64,000 nt of DNA, from positions 17,332-81,331 of the forward strand of contig DXEW01000003.1 of NCBI GenBank assembly GCA_019114755.1, written 5' to 3'. How positions within the stretch are numbered: the stretch's first letter is position 1; every line of letters starts with the position of its first letter. The position numbers and the translations under genes were made by a program. This DNA is from Candidatus Borkfalkia faecavium. Lineage in GTDB: Bacteria; Bacillota; Clostridia; Christensenellales; Borkfalkiaceae. Positions 35,727 through 43,132 of this stretch are shown piece by piece. A model generated the notes under the pieces. It saw only the letters and a program-made list of their open reading frames with translations. It did not search any database and was not told where the DNA came from.

Positions 35727-35954
35727 TTATACCTCCATGACCACACAAGACGCTTCGCTTTTGCGCAGCGTCAGTTCATACCCGCGCAGCGTCACCTCGA
35801 CGGGGTCGCCCAGCGGCGCCAGTTTGCGCAAGGTGATGTCCGCACCCGGGGTGACGCCCATGTCGAACAGCCTGCGGCGGATGTTCCCTTCGCCCGCGAT
35901 GCGCTTTACCACGCCCCGCTGCCCGGGAACAAATTCGTTCAGCTTTTTTTCCAT
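35727..35954 (-). CDS. feoA: FeoA-type SH3-like protein (feoB-proximal copy)
   Basis: FeoA is a small SH3-fold protein needed for FeoB activity. The 75-residue product has GQRGVVKRIAGEGNIRRRLFDMGVTPGADI and ends LRKSEASCVVMEV, the standard family pattern. Its stop is two bases from the feoB start, so translation is coupled. It is separated from the upstream feoA copy by a 617-base repeat-filled gap. Confidence 0.93.
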   Translation of the reverse strand: MEKKLNEFVPGQRGVVKRIAGEGNIRRRLFDMGVTPGADITLRKLAPLGDPVEVTLRGYELTLRKSEASCVVMEV

Positions 35955-35999
35955 ATACTGCTCCTTATAAATTTTTTATGAATGAAGATTTTTGGCGAA

Positions 36000-36300
36000 A
36001 ATTTTTTTGCTGTCCTTCCCTGCCATCCTGTCTCCTTCCTGTCATCCTGTCTCCTTCCTGTCATCCTGAGCGAACGAAGTGAGTCGAAGGATCTTGTACA
36101 GAACGCAAAAGTTGTTCCGAACGCGACAAAAAGAGTTTGTTTCCCGATACGCACCGCGCAAGATTTCTCCACTCGGCGGGCTTTTAGCCCTTCTCGGTCG
36201 AAATGACAAGGTTTATATTGTTTTCAGAGACCCATTCGACTGCGCGGCTCACTTCCCGTTCGCCGCTCCGCTCAGGGTGACAAAAGAAAAAGGCCCGCAC
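36000..36300. repeat. Repeat island B inside the feo operon
   Basis: Contains CCTGTCTCCTTCCTGTCATC in partial tandem copies, a TCATCCTGAGCGAACGAAGT unit, a TACGCACCGCGCAAGATTTC / CTCGGTCGAAATGACA unit and a CCCATTCGACTGCGCGGCTC / CTCAGGGTGACA unit. The order is close to that in the 49.1-49.3 kb island. Confidence 0.85.
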
Positions 36301-36332
36301 CCGCGCGCCCCGCCGCGCGGGGCTGTGAAAAA

Positions 36333-36571
36333 CTCCCTATCGCTCCATCAATCAAGGAAAAAGGCAAAACCACGCTTTTGCCTTTTTCACCCTACAGCGA
36401 GGAGCTGCATGCAGGAAAGGTGAATGTGCCGCACGTTTATAAAAGGTGTGCCCCTAAATGTGCGGCACAGAGGAAAACTCCGATTGCGCCGCGCTGCAAG
36501 CGCGGACAATGGGGTTTTCCTAAAAATCACGAAATTTTGTTTCATCAGCTTGAAACAAAATTTGTGAACCC
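36333..36571 (-). repeat. Multi-hairpin 3' element, copy 3 (behind the upstream feoA)
   Basis: From the feoA stop the gene strand reads GGGTTCACAAATTTTGTTTC, loop AGCTGA and the matching arm, then TTTTTAGGAAAACCCC. Next come a GC-rich hairpin, GTGCCGCAC/GTGCGGCAC around the loop ATTTAGGGGCACACC, then CACCTTTCCTGCATGCAGC. AAGGCAAAAGCGTGGTTTTG with a T-run follows, and the copy ends ATGGAGCGATAGGGAG as in copy 4. It is the most complete copy. Confidence 0.87.
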
Positions 36572-36778
36572 CTACACTATTATCTTCATCGCCACATCCC
36601 TGTTCAGCGCCAGGCGGCCGTCTTTGACGCGCACGATGACGGCGCCTTCCGACGAGAGCAGCTGCAGCTGCGCGCCCACGGCGATGCCCAAACTTTCAAA
36701 ATGGCGGCGCTCGCGTTCGCCCAGCAATATTTTTTTGACGATGAGCTCTTCCCCCACGGGGGCGATGGGCAGCGGCAT
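36572..36778 (-). CDS. feoA: FeoA-type SH3-like protein (promoter-proximal copy)
   Basis: The 68-residue product (MPLPIAPVGEELIVKKILLG, then ERRHFESLGIAVGAQLQLLS) is a second FeoA-type domain. It is shorter and diverged from the feoB-proximal copy. ATG follows AAGGAGAGG. It lies directly behind the iron-control-like region and is the first gene of the feo cluster; whether transcription continues through the repeat gap to feoA1-feoB cannot be told from sequence. Confidence 0.88.
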   Translation of the reverse strand: MPLPIAPVGEELIVKKILLGERERRHFESLGIAVGAQLQLLSSEGAVIVRVKDGRLALNRDVAMKIIV

Positions 36779-36816
36779 ACGACCTCTCCTTGCGGGCGTT
36801 TGTGCCCTGCATCTTT

Positions 36817-36856
36817 AATTAACTTTGGTTAATTGATTTACCACGGTTAATTATAT
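36817..36856 (-). promoter_or_regulatory. Promoter and operator-like dyad of the feo cluster
   Basis: On the minus strand TATAAT (36850-36855) is followed by TTAACC-type repeats. The imperfect dyad GGTTAATTGATTTACC lies at 36827-36842 across the expected transcript start, with further TTAACC/GGTTAA half-sites on either side. A metal-dependent repressor (DtxR or Fur type) would fit, but the consensus is not one I can assign with certainty. Confidence 0.68.
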
Positions 36857-37041
36857 GCATCTGCTTCCCTTTTGTCAAGCATCCGAAGAAAAAAAATCAA
36901 AAAATTTTTCCGAAAAAGAAAGACGCTATAAGCTTCTCAAAAAACGGGGCGTAAAATATATTCCGCATCAATATAAAAACAAGCGCAAAAACAAGCGATG
37001 GCAATTTGCCGCTTTTGCTGGATATTTGCCCGCGGATATGG

Positions 37042-37047
37042 TATAAT
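37042..37047 (+). promoter_or_regulatory. -10 box of rsmG, probably giving a leaderless mRNA
   Basis: TATAAT ends six bases before the rsmG ATG, and no ribosome site is present. TGGATA 17 bases upstream is a weak -35 candidate. The spacing is the same as at queH. Confidence 0.62.
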
Positions 37048-37053
37048 ACTGCC

Positions 37054-37740
37054 ATGCAAACGGATATGGAAGGGCTGTGGCGCACCGTGACGGCGGGCGA
37101 GACGGGCGAAAAGTTCGCCGCCTTTTACGCCATGCTGACAAAGGCCAACGCACAATTCAATTTGACGCGCATCACCGGCGAAGAGGAGTGCCGCGTAAAG
37201 CACTTTTTAGACAGTTTGGCGGGGATAGACTACTTTCCGCCAAACGCCGACTGCTGCGAAGTGGGCTCGGGCGCGGGGTTCCCCTCGGTGCCCCTGCTGA
37301 TCGCCCGGGGCGACCTTACGTTCACGCTGATCGAATCTTCTCAGAAAAAGTGCCGCTTTTTGGAAACGGTGATCAAAGAGCTTGGCCTGCGGGCAAGCGT
37401 TGTATGTGCGCGCGCCGAAGAGGCGGCGAAAGGCCCCTTGCGCGAACGGTTCGATATATGCTGCGCCCGCGCCGTGGCGCGGCTGAACACCCTGGCGGAG
37501 TACTGCCTTCCCTTTATCAAAAAGGGCGGGGCATTCATCGCCTATAAGGGCAACGCCGCAGAGGAGATGGAAGAGGCAAAGGGCGCCCTGCGCATTTTGG
37601 GCGGCGCCGTGGAAGAGGCGCGCACCTTTGACCTGCCGCAGGAGGCGGGGCGGCGCACCATCCTGGTATGCAGAAAGATCTCTCACACCCCGCCGCAGTA
37701 CCCGCGCGGGCACGGCAAAGAGCGCACGTCGCCGCTGTAA
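37054..37740 (+). CDS. rsmG: RsmG, 16S rRNA (guanine-N7) methyltransferase
   Basis: RsmG (GidB) methylates G527 of 16S rRNA. The 228-residue product has the family pattern KANAQFNLTRI, VKHFLDSL, the SAM loop CEVGSGAGFPSVPLLIA, ESSQKKCRFLETV and CARAVARLNTLAEYCLPF. ATG 37054 (MQTDMEGLWR) is chosen; ATG 37066 is possible. The gene normally lies at the origin beside mnmG and parA; here the mnm genes are missing and dnaN follows one gene later. Confidence 0.94.
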   Translation: MQTDMEGLWRTVTAGETGEKFAAFYAMLTKANAQFNLTRITGEEECRVKHFLDSLAGIDYFPPNADCCEVGSGAGFPSVPLLIARGDLTFTLIESSQKKCRFLETVIKELGLRASVVCARAEEAAKGPLRERFDICCARAVARLNTLAEYCLPFIKKGGAFIAYKGNAAEEMEEAKGALRILGGAVEEARTFDLPQEAGRRTILVCRKISHTPPQYPRGHGKERTSPL

Positions 37741-37856
37741 AGCGATGCGGCGATAGTTTTTTCATCGGCGGACCGCGCAGCGGATCGGCGGCGGATCGTT
37801 TTTGAAAGCGGCAGATAAGCGGCGCACTTTGCGCCGGCAACAGATAAGGGGATACC

Positions 37857-38351
37857 ATGCCATTCACCTGCGCCCTCAGCGGGCACCGCGTTTTGAGCAG
37901 ACAATTTTCAAAACAGCTGCTGCTGCAGCAGCTGCGCGCCCTTTTGGAAGAGGGGGCAGACACCTTTTTGTGCGGCATGGCGCTGGGCTTTGACCTGATC
38001 TGCGCGGAAACGCTGACGGCTTTGCGCACGCAGTACCGCCTGCGGCTCGTGGCCTGCATCCCTTGCGCCGACCAGGCCTGCCGCTTTACTCCCGCCCAAA
38101 AACAGGCGTACCTGCGCGCCCTTTCCGCCTGCGACGAGAGCGTGGTGCTGCACGAGCGCTACGTGGACGGATGCATGTTCGAGCGCAACCGCTACATGGT
38201 AGACCATGCGGATATGCTGTACGCCTGCCTCGAACGCCCCACGGGCGGCACCCTGTACACGGTGAATTACGCCAAACGCAGGCACAAGCGCATCGTGTTT
38301 TACGGCTCGGAGCAGCTGAGCATGCTGCAAAACCTGTTCCCCGAAGGATAA
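37857..38351 (+). CDS. YpsA/DUF1273-type SLOG domain protein
   Basis: The 164-residue product has a Rossmann-like SLOG fold pattern: CALSGHR at the start, GADTFLCGMALGFDLICAE and ERPTGGTLYTVNYAKRRHKRIVFY. In Bacillus YpsA affects cell division and morphology, but its ligand is not established; members of this fold bind nucleotide-type ligands. ATG follows AAGGGG at normal spacing. The 3' neighbour is the putative origin region. Confidence 0.85.
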   Translation: MPFTCALSGHRVLSRQFSKQLLLQQLRALLEEGADTFLCGMALGFDLICAETLTALRTQYRLRLVACIPCADQACRFTPAQKQAYLRALSACDESVVLHERYVDGCMFERNRYMVDHADMLYACLERPTGGTLYTVNYAKRRHKRIVFYGSEQLSMLQNLFPEG

Positions 38352-38395
38352 AAACCCCCAAATATGAAAAACTACGGCTTTTTTTTGTGGAGCGC

Positions 38396-38710
38396 TGTGG
38401 ATAACTGCCTGTGTGTTTCTGCACAACCCCCTCTTTTTTGCCAAAATGCGCCCGCGCTTTGCCTGCGGCGGGCGGAAAACGGGCGGGCGGGCGGAGAAAG
38501 TTATTCACCCATCCACTTTTTGCCAACAGAGGCGTCCACAAAATTTTCTGCCTTTATCCACAGCCAAAACCGCCCAACAGCTTGCATTTTTGCCCCTTTT
38601 CTACTATAATAATGGTGAAAAAACGGCGTTTACGGGCGGTTGTGCACAATTCTACACCCCCTATTACTAAATACATTACAATAAAAATAAAAAATATATT
38701 TTTATAAATG
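38396..38710. promoter_or_regulatory. DnaA-box cluster and AT-rich stretch upstream of dnaN (oriC candidate 1)
   Basis: A perfect minus-strand box TGTGGATAA lies at 38396-38404 and a perfect plus-strand box TTATCCACA at 38554-38562. Near-matches are TTATTCACC at 38501 and TGTGCACAA near 38641. About 50 AT-rich bases at 38660-38710 could serve as an unwinding element. No dnaA lies on either side. The 405-base gap has no credible gene. Confidence 0.68.
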
Positions 38711-38756
38711 ATTCGCGCCCTTGAACAACTGCGGCATCTGCGGAGGAGGAAATACT

Positions 38757-39857
38757 ATGAAGATCATTTGCGAAGGCATCGAACTTTCTGACAGCCTGAT
38801 GAAGGTGGTAAAGGCGTGCGCGACCAAGACGACGACGCTGATCTTGGAATGCGTGAAACTTTCCGCCAAGAACGACACGCTGACGCTGCTTGCCACCGAC
38901 GGCGAGATCTCTATCCGCAGGGATATCCGCGCGGAAGTGCTGGAAGAGGGCGCCGTGTGCGTGCCCGGCAAATACTTTGCCGACTTTATCAAGAGACTTG
39001 AAAACGAGCAGATCACCCTGGCCACCGACGGCAGCCAGATGCAGATCACCTACGGCGAGGCGCAGAGCGCCTTGCAGACGCTGAATGCGGACGACTTCCC
39101 CGCCATCGATACGGACATCAGCGAAAAATATGTGAAACTTTCGGCGCGCGACCTGAAGGAACTGATCGCCAAGACCACCTTCTGCTGCGCGCAGGACGAT
39201 TCGCGCCCGGTGCTGCGCGGCTGCCTGATCGCGGCGGAGGGGGGAAGGATCAGCTTTACCGCCCTCGACGGCTACCGCATGGCCATCTGCCGCAAGCTGG
39301 TTTTGGGAGGCACGGGCAATTTGCGCATCGTATGCCCCGGCAGGACGCTCAACGAGATCGGGCGGATGCTGGGTTCGGACGCGGACACCATCAGCCTGTT
39401 CGTGCAAAAGAACATGCTTTTGGTGCGCATCGACGACACGGTGCTCACCTCCCGCCTGTATGAGGGGGAATTTGTGAACGTGGCGGGCATCGTGCCGCAG
39501 GAATTTTTGAGCGAAGTGTATGCCGACAGGGCGCAGCTTGCCGAGAGCGTGGAGCGCGCGGCGGTGCTCGCCCGCACGGATAAAAACAGCGTGATCACCT
39601 TTGACGTGCGCGAAGGGTGCATGGGCATCTCTTCGTATACGACCATCGGCCGGGTAGACGAGAGCGTGCATGTTGCGCTGGAAGGGAAGGACGTGAAGAT
39701 CTCGCTCAACTGCAAATATATCAGCGACTGTTTGAACGCCATCGCCGACGACGGGGTGCACATCGGCTTCAACGGGCCGGTATCTCCGTGCGTGATCACC
39801 CCGCCGGAAGGAGATTCTTACCTGTATTTGATACTTCCCGTGCGTACAACGGGCTAA
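38757..39857 (+). CDS. dnaN: DNA polymerase III subunit beta (sliding clamp)
   Basis: DnaN is the ring clamp that tethers DNA polymerase III and recruits repair factors. The 366-residue product is of normal length with the three clamp domains; DDSRPVLRGCL, ALDGYRMAICR and the C-terminal GPVSPCVITPPEGDSYLYLILPVR are family hallmarks. The C-terminus normally ends near MPMR; here it ends LPVRTTG. ATG 38757 follows GGAGGAGG; the first 12 residues in the track are not used. Confidence 0.97.
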   Translation: MKIICEGIELSDSLMKVVKACATKTTTLILECVKLSAKNDTLTLLATDGEISIRRDIRAEVLEEGAVCVPGKYFADFIKRLENEQITLATDGSQMQITYGEAQSALQTLNADDFPAIDTDISEKYVKLSARDLKELIAKTTFCCAQDDSRPVLRGCLIAAEGGRISFTALDGYRMAICRKLVLGGTGNLRIVCPGRTLNEIGRMLGSDADTISLFVQKNMLLVRIDDTVLTSRLYEGEFVNVAGIVPQEFLSEVYADRAQLAESVERAAVLARTDKNSVITFDVREGCMGISSYTTIGRVDESVHVALEGKDVKISLNCKYISDCLNAIADDGVHIGFNGPVSPCVITPPEGDSYLYLILPVRTTG

Positions 39858-39863
39858 AAACGG

Positions 39864-39893
39864 TTGACAGGTACGCGATTTTTTATGTATAAT
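39864..39893 (+). promoter_or_regulatory. Promoter of the rpmH cluster
   Basis: TTGACA, 18 bases and TATAAT directly behind dnaN, about 37 bases before the rpmH ATG. Confidence 0.88.
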
Positions 39894-39929
39894 GAAAAAT
39901 ATAATTTAGAATAGGAGCAGAATGCAAAA

Positions 39930-40064
39930 ATGAAGAGAACATATCAGCCCAAAAAGAGGCAGAGAAGCAAAGTGCACGGTTTTCGCCAGAGGATGAAGAC
40001 GCAGGGCGGCAGAAAGACGCTCAAGCGCCGCAGAGACAAGGGCAGAAAGAAACTTTCCGCCTGA
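39930..40064 (+). CDS. rpmH: Ribosomal protein L34
   Basis: This 44-residue frame is absent from the ORF track. It reads [20 protein letters not shown], with the rest of the L34 pattern ([19 protein letters not shown]) after it. L34 is a late-assembling protein of the 50S subunit and is normally the first gene of this cluster. ATG is preceded by AGGAGC at 39913-39918 and by the TTGACA/TATAAT promoter. Confidence 0.97.
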   Translation: MKRTYQPKKRQRSKVHGFRQRMKTQGGRKTLKRRRDKGRKKLSA

Positions 40065-40102
40065 CGCGAACGAGAAAGGAAGAGAGCCGGCCGGGCCAGC
40101 AC

Positions 40103-40423
40103 ATGTTGTATCAAAGATTAAAGAAAAACAATGAGTTTCAAAAATTGTTTACAAGGGGAAAAAAATGTTTTTCCCCTGCTTTAATTATACTGTATATGCC
40201 GGCAAAGCAGACCTCGCTGGGGGTATGCGTGAGCAAAAAGCACGGCAAGAGCGTGCGCCGCAACCGCATCAAACGGCTGCTGCGCGAGGCGTTCCGCCAT
40301 ACCTGCGCGCAGCTGAAAAGGCCGTGCGCGGTGGTGCTGATCCCCAAACCTTGTGAAGAGCATACCCTGCGGGCGTTTGAAAGCAGCCTGCGCGGGGCGC
40401 TCAGGCGGGAGGGACTGCTGTGA
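40103..40423 (+). CDS. rnpA: Ribonuclease P protein component
   Basis: RnpA binds the RNase P RNA and aids 5' maturation of tRNAs. The 106-residue basic product has LKKNNEFQKLFTRGKK and the RNR signature KSVRRNRIKRLLREAFR. It is 39 bases after rpmH and overlaps yidD by four bases. Confidence 0.96.
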   Translation: MLYQRLKKNNEFQKLFTRGKKCFSPALIILYMPAKQTSLGVCVSKKHGKSVRRNRIKRLLREAFRHTCAQLKRPCAVVLIPKPCEEHTLRAFESSLRGALRREGLL

Positions 40424-40707
40424 AACGCCTGCGCGCGGTATGGAAGAAGCTGCGCCGCAGCGTGTTCCGCCCCTACGCGAAGATGCTGTGCATGCGGCTG
40501 ATCATATTCTATCAGCGGTATTTTTCCAAGGGGACCTGCCTGTACAGGCCGACCTGCTCGCAGTACATGCTGGAGTCCATCAACAATTTAGGCGCTTTGG
40601 CGGGAATTTTGGCGGGGACGTGGCGGATACTGCGCTGCAACCCCTTTTCTAAGGGCGGGTACGACCCCGCGCCCGAAAACCCGCGGAAGGTGCGCTGGCT
40701 CTATTAA
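40420..40707 (+). CDS. yidD: YidD, membrane protein insertion efficiency factor
   Basis: YidD is a small membrane-associated protein that assists YidC. The 95-residue product has an amphipathic N-terminus and the family core IIFYQRYFSKGTCLYRPTCSQYMLESI, then RCNPFSKGGYDPAP. It starts at a GTG within the rnpA stop (GTGA overlap), so translation is coupled. The extra Arg/Lys-rich N-terminal residues make it somewhat longer than many homologs. Confidence 0.95.
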   Translation: MKRLRAVWKKLRRSVFRPYAKMLCMRLIIFYQRYFSKGTCLYRPTCSQYMLESINNLGALAGILAGTWRILRCNPFSKGGYDPAPENPRKVRWLY

Positions 40708-40713
40708 AAAAGT

Positions 40714-42099
40714 ATGGATATTTTGAATCTGAACGCAACGATCAACCTGTTTTCACCGGACGCGATCGGCGACACGCTGAATTTTTTGGGCGTGGTGGTG
40801 CAATGGATCGTGACCTGGCTGCCCTGGGTGGGCGTGGGCATCATTTTATTTACGCTCATCTTGAAGACCATCACCCTGCCGCTCGACATCTTTTCAAAGG
40901 CTTCGATGCGCAAAAACAGCCTGAAGATGGAAAAGATGCGGCCGCAGCTGGAAAAATTGCAGAAGCAATACCAGAACGACCAGCAGACGTACAACGCCAA
41001 GATGATGGAGCTGTACAAGAAGAACGGCTATTCGATGCTGGGGGCATGCCTGCCTTCCCTCGTCACCATCGTCATCTTCTTCATCGTCATGGGCGCGTTT
41101 TCCGACTATTCGCAGTTTGCAAACCTCGACGTCTACCGCGAGATGACCAGGCAGTATAACGCCGCGGTGCTGCAATATGCGCCCGAGATCGAGAGCGCGA
41201 ACCTTGCGGGCGTGCGCTACGAAGAGGGGCAGAGCTCGGATGCGGGCGTGATCCCCTATACGCGCATCGAGACGTATACCTCGGAAGAGTCGCTCATCGA
41301 GATCGTGGTGAAAAAATCGCTGGAATTGGACAAGGCGGGGCTGACGGCAGAAGAGCTGGACGGCTACGACTGGAGCAATACCGACGCGGAACAAGGCCCC
41401 GTGGTCAAGGCGGAGTCTACCGAATACAACGTGAAGGCGGAAGAGACGCTGGCAAGCGGCGACGCCGCCATGAAAGCCGCCGTAGAGAAGGCGCGCGCGA
41501 ATGCGGGCATCAGCGGAGACGCGAACGTCGCCGCCGAGGCGATGCGCATCATCGGCCGCGCGGCAGCGGCGGAGGCGTATGAAGAGTTCGACGCCGGCTT
41601 TTTGTGGGTGAAGAACATTTGGCTGCCCGATACCTCCTACCAGCACCCGCTGCAGCAGGAAAAGGGCATCGACGCCGACCACTATAACGAGATCACTTAC
41701 GATCTGACGGCGGAAAAAGACGCCGCCAACGGGTATTATATCCTCATCGTCATCTCCATCGGCACCATGTTCCTGTCGCAGTTCATCATCTCTCGCAGCC
41801 AGAAGGCGCAGAACGAATTGCAGACGGCGGACGGCCGCGGCAAGAAGACGCAGAACATGATGATGGTCATCATGCCGCTGATGTTCGGCGTGTTCTCCTT
41901 CTTTTACAGCGCGGCGTTCAGTATTTACATGATCGTGAGCAACCTGTACAGCATCGTCAGCACGCTTCTCATCAATCTGGTGATCGACGCGCGCTTCAAG
42001 AAGAAAGAAGAGCTGGAGATACAGGCAAAATACAACCAAAGGATTCCGCAGTCGGCACGCAAGACAGGCAATGAGCGGAAGGGAGGAAAAACCAAATGA
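40714..42099 (+). CDS. yidC: YidC/Oxa1-family membrane insertase with large inserted domain
   Basis: YidC inserts and folds membrane proteins. The 461-residue product has WLPWVGVGIILFTLILKTIT (first helix with Lys at the usual groove Arg position), the coiled C1 loop MEKMRPQLEKLQKQYQND, and the LPSLVTIVIFFIVMGAFSDY helix. The C-terminal helices are at about 330-420, with a basic tail. Between the second helix and the rest lies an insert of about 190 residues (roughly 140-330), rich in Ala/Glu/Asp. Typical Gram-positive YidC proteins are about 260-290 residues. It is six bases after yidD and overlaps jag by four. Confidence 0.95.
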   Translation: MDILNLNATINLFSPDAIGDTLNFLGVVVQWIVTWLPWVGVGIILFTLILKTITLPLDIFSKASMRKNSLKMEKMRPQLEKLQKQYQNDQQTYNAKMMELYKKNGYSMLGACLPSLVTIVIFFIVMGAFSDYSQFANLDVYREMTRQYNAAVLQYAPEIESANLAGVRYEEGQSSDAGVIPYTRIETYTSEESLIEIVVKKSLELDKAGLTAEELDGYDWSNTDAEQGPVVKAESTEYNVKAEETLASGDAAMKAAVEKARANAGISGDANVAAEAMRIIGRAAAAEAYEEFDAGFLWVKNIWLPDTSYQHPLQQEKGIDADHYNEITYDLTAEKDAANGYYILIVISIGTMFLSQFIISRSQKAQNELQTADGRGKKTQNMMMVIMPLMFGVFSFFYSAAFSIYMIVSNLYSIVSTLLINLVIDARFKKKEELEIQAKYNQRIPQSARKTGNERKGGKTK

Positions 42100-43064
42100 A
42101 AGAGTACGAATTCAGCGGCAAAACGGTAGAAGAGGCCATCGAAGAAGGGCTGCGGACGCTGGGCATCGGGCGCGAAGAGGCGCAGATCACCGTGCTGGAA
42201 GAGGGCAAAAAGGGCGGCTTGTTTACAAAGGCCGTGAAGGCGCGCGTCAGCATGGGCAAAAAGCCCACCGACGGCGAGCGCGCGGCGGAGTTTTTGGACG
42301 GGCTGTTTGAACTGATGCACGTTTCCGCCACCACCGAACTGGACGAAGACGGAGAGCATACGAGGGTCAACGTGATCACCGCCAACACCTACGCTTTGGT
42401 AGGCCACCGCGGCGAGCTGCTGGACGCCTTGCAGGTGCTTGCGGGCGCCGTGGCGAACATCGGCAGAGAGGAATACAAGCGCATCGTGGTGGACTGCGAA
42501 GGCTACCGCGACAAGCGCGAACTGACGCTCAAGCATCTGGCTGAAAAACTGGCGGCCAAGGCGGTGCGGCTGGGCAGGAAGGTATCCATCGAGCCCATGA
42601 CCCCCTACGAGCGGCGCATCATCCACGCCGCCCTTGCCGACAGCACCGAGGTGAAGACGGCGAGCGAGGGCAAAGAGCCCAACCGTTATGTGGTGGTCAT
42701 CCCCAACAACCTGCGCCCGGGCGCAGACAGGCGGGGCGGCAGAGGCCGCTACGACCGCGAGCGCCGCGGCGGATACGACCGCGAGCGGAGCGGCTATGAC
42801 AGGCGCGGCGGGTACGACAGGGACAGGAGCGGCTACGACAACAGGCGCAAGAGCTACGACCGCGACGCCGGCGGCGACGGCGCGCAGAATGAGCGCCGCT
42901 ACGACAGGCGCAGAGACGATCGCCGCGGCGGATACGACAGAGACCGCCGTGAACGGCCGCGCGCCACGGGCCTGCCCCGTTCCAAACGGCAGCCCTACTT
43001 CGGCACCTACCTGGGCAACAGCAACGACATGAAGCAGACGGAAACGCCGAAAGACGAAGAATAA
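42096..43064 (+). CDS. jag: Jag/KhpB RNA-binding protein with Arg/Asp/Tyr-rich tail
   Basis: KhpB partners KhpA in RNA binding and affects cell division and elongation. The 322-residue product has Jag-N (MKEYEFSGKTVEEAIEEGL), a KH domain with GHRGELLDALQVLAG, and R3H with YERRIIHAALAD. The last 110 residues form a low-complexity tail of repeated GYDR, RRGG and DRD blocks and a short acidic end. The start overlaps yidC by four bases. A terminator follows, so the mnmE-mnmG genes that usually come next are absent. Confidence 0.95.
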   Translation: MKEYEFSGKTVEEAIEEGLRTLGIGREEAQITVLEEGKKGGLFTKAVKARVSMGKKPTDGERAAEFLDGLFELMHVSATTELDEDGEHTRVNVITANTYALVGHRGELLDALQVLAGAVANIGREEYKRIVVDCEGYRDKRELTLKHLAEKLAAKAVRLGRKVSIEPMTPYERRIIHAALADSTEVKTASEGKEPNRYVVVIPNNLRPGADRRGGRGRYDRERRGGYDRERSGYDRRGGYDRDRSGYDNRRKSYDRDAGGDGAQNERRYDRRRDDRRGGYDRDRRERPRATGLPRSKRQPYFGTYLGNSNDMKQTETPKDEE

Positions 43065-43085
43065 GCAGAATACAAAGAATACAAA

Positions 43086-43114
43086 GAGGACCTCTCCGCA
43101 GGGAGAGGTCCTCT
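43086..43114. terminator. Terminator between jag and the converging histidine kinase gene
   Basis: GAGGACCTCTCC pairs with GGGAGAGGTCCTC around GCA, with TTATCGTTT after it on the plus strand. It lies between converging genes and may act both ways. Confidence 0.85.
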
Positions 43115-43132
43115 TATCGTTTGCCTTTAGTT

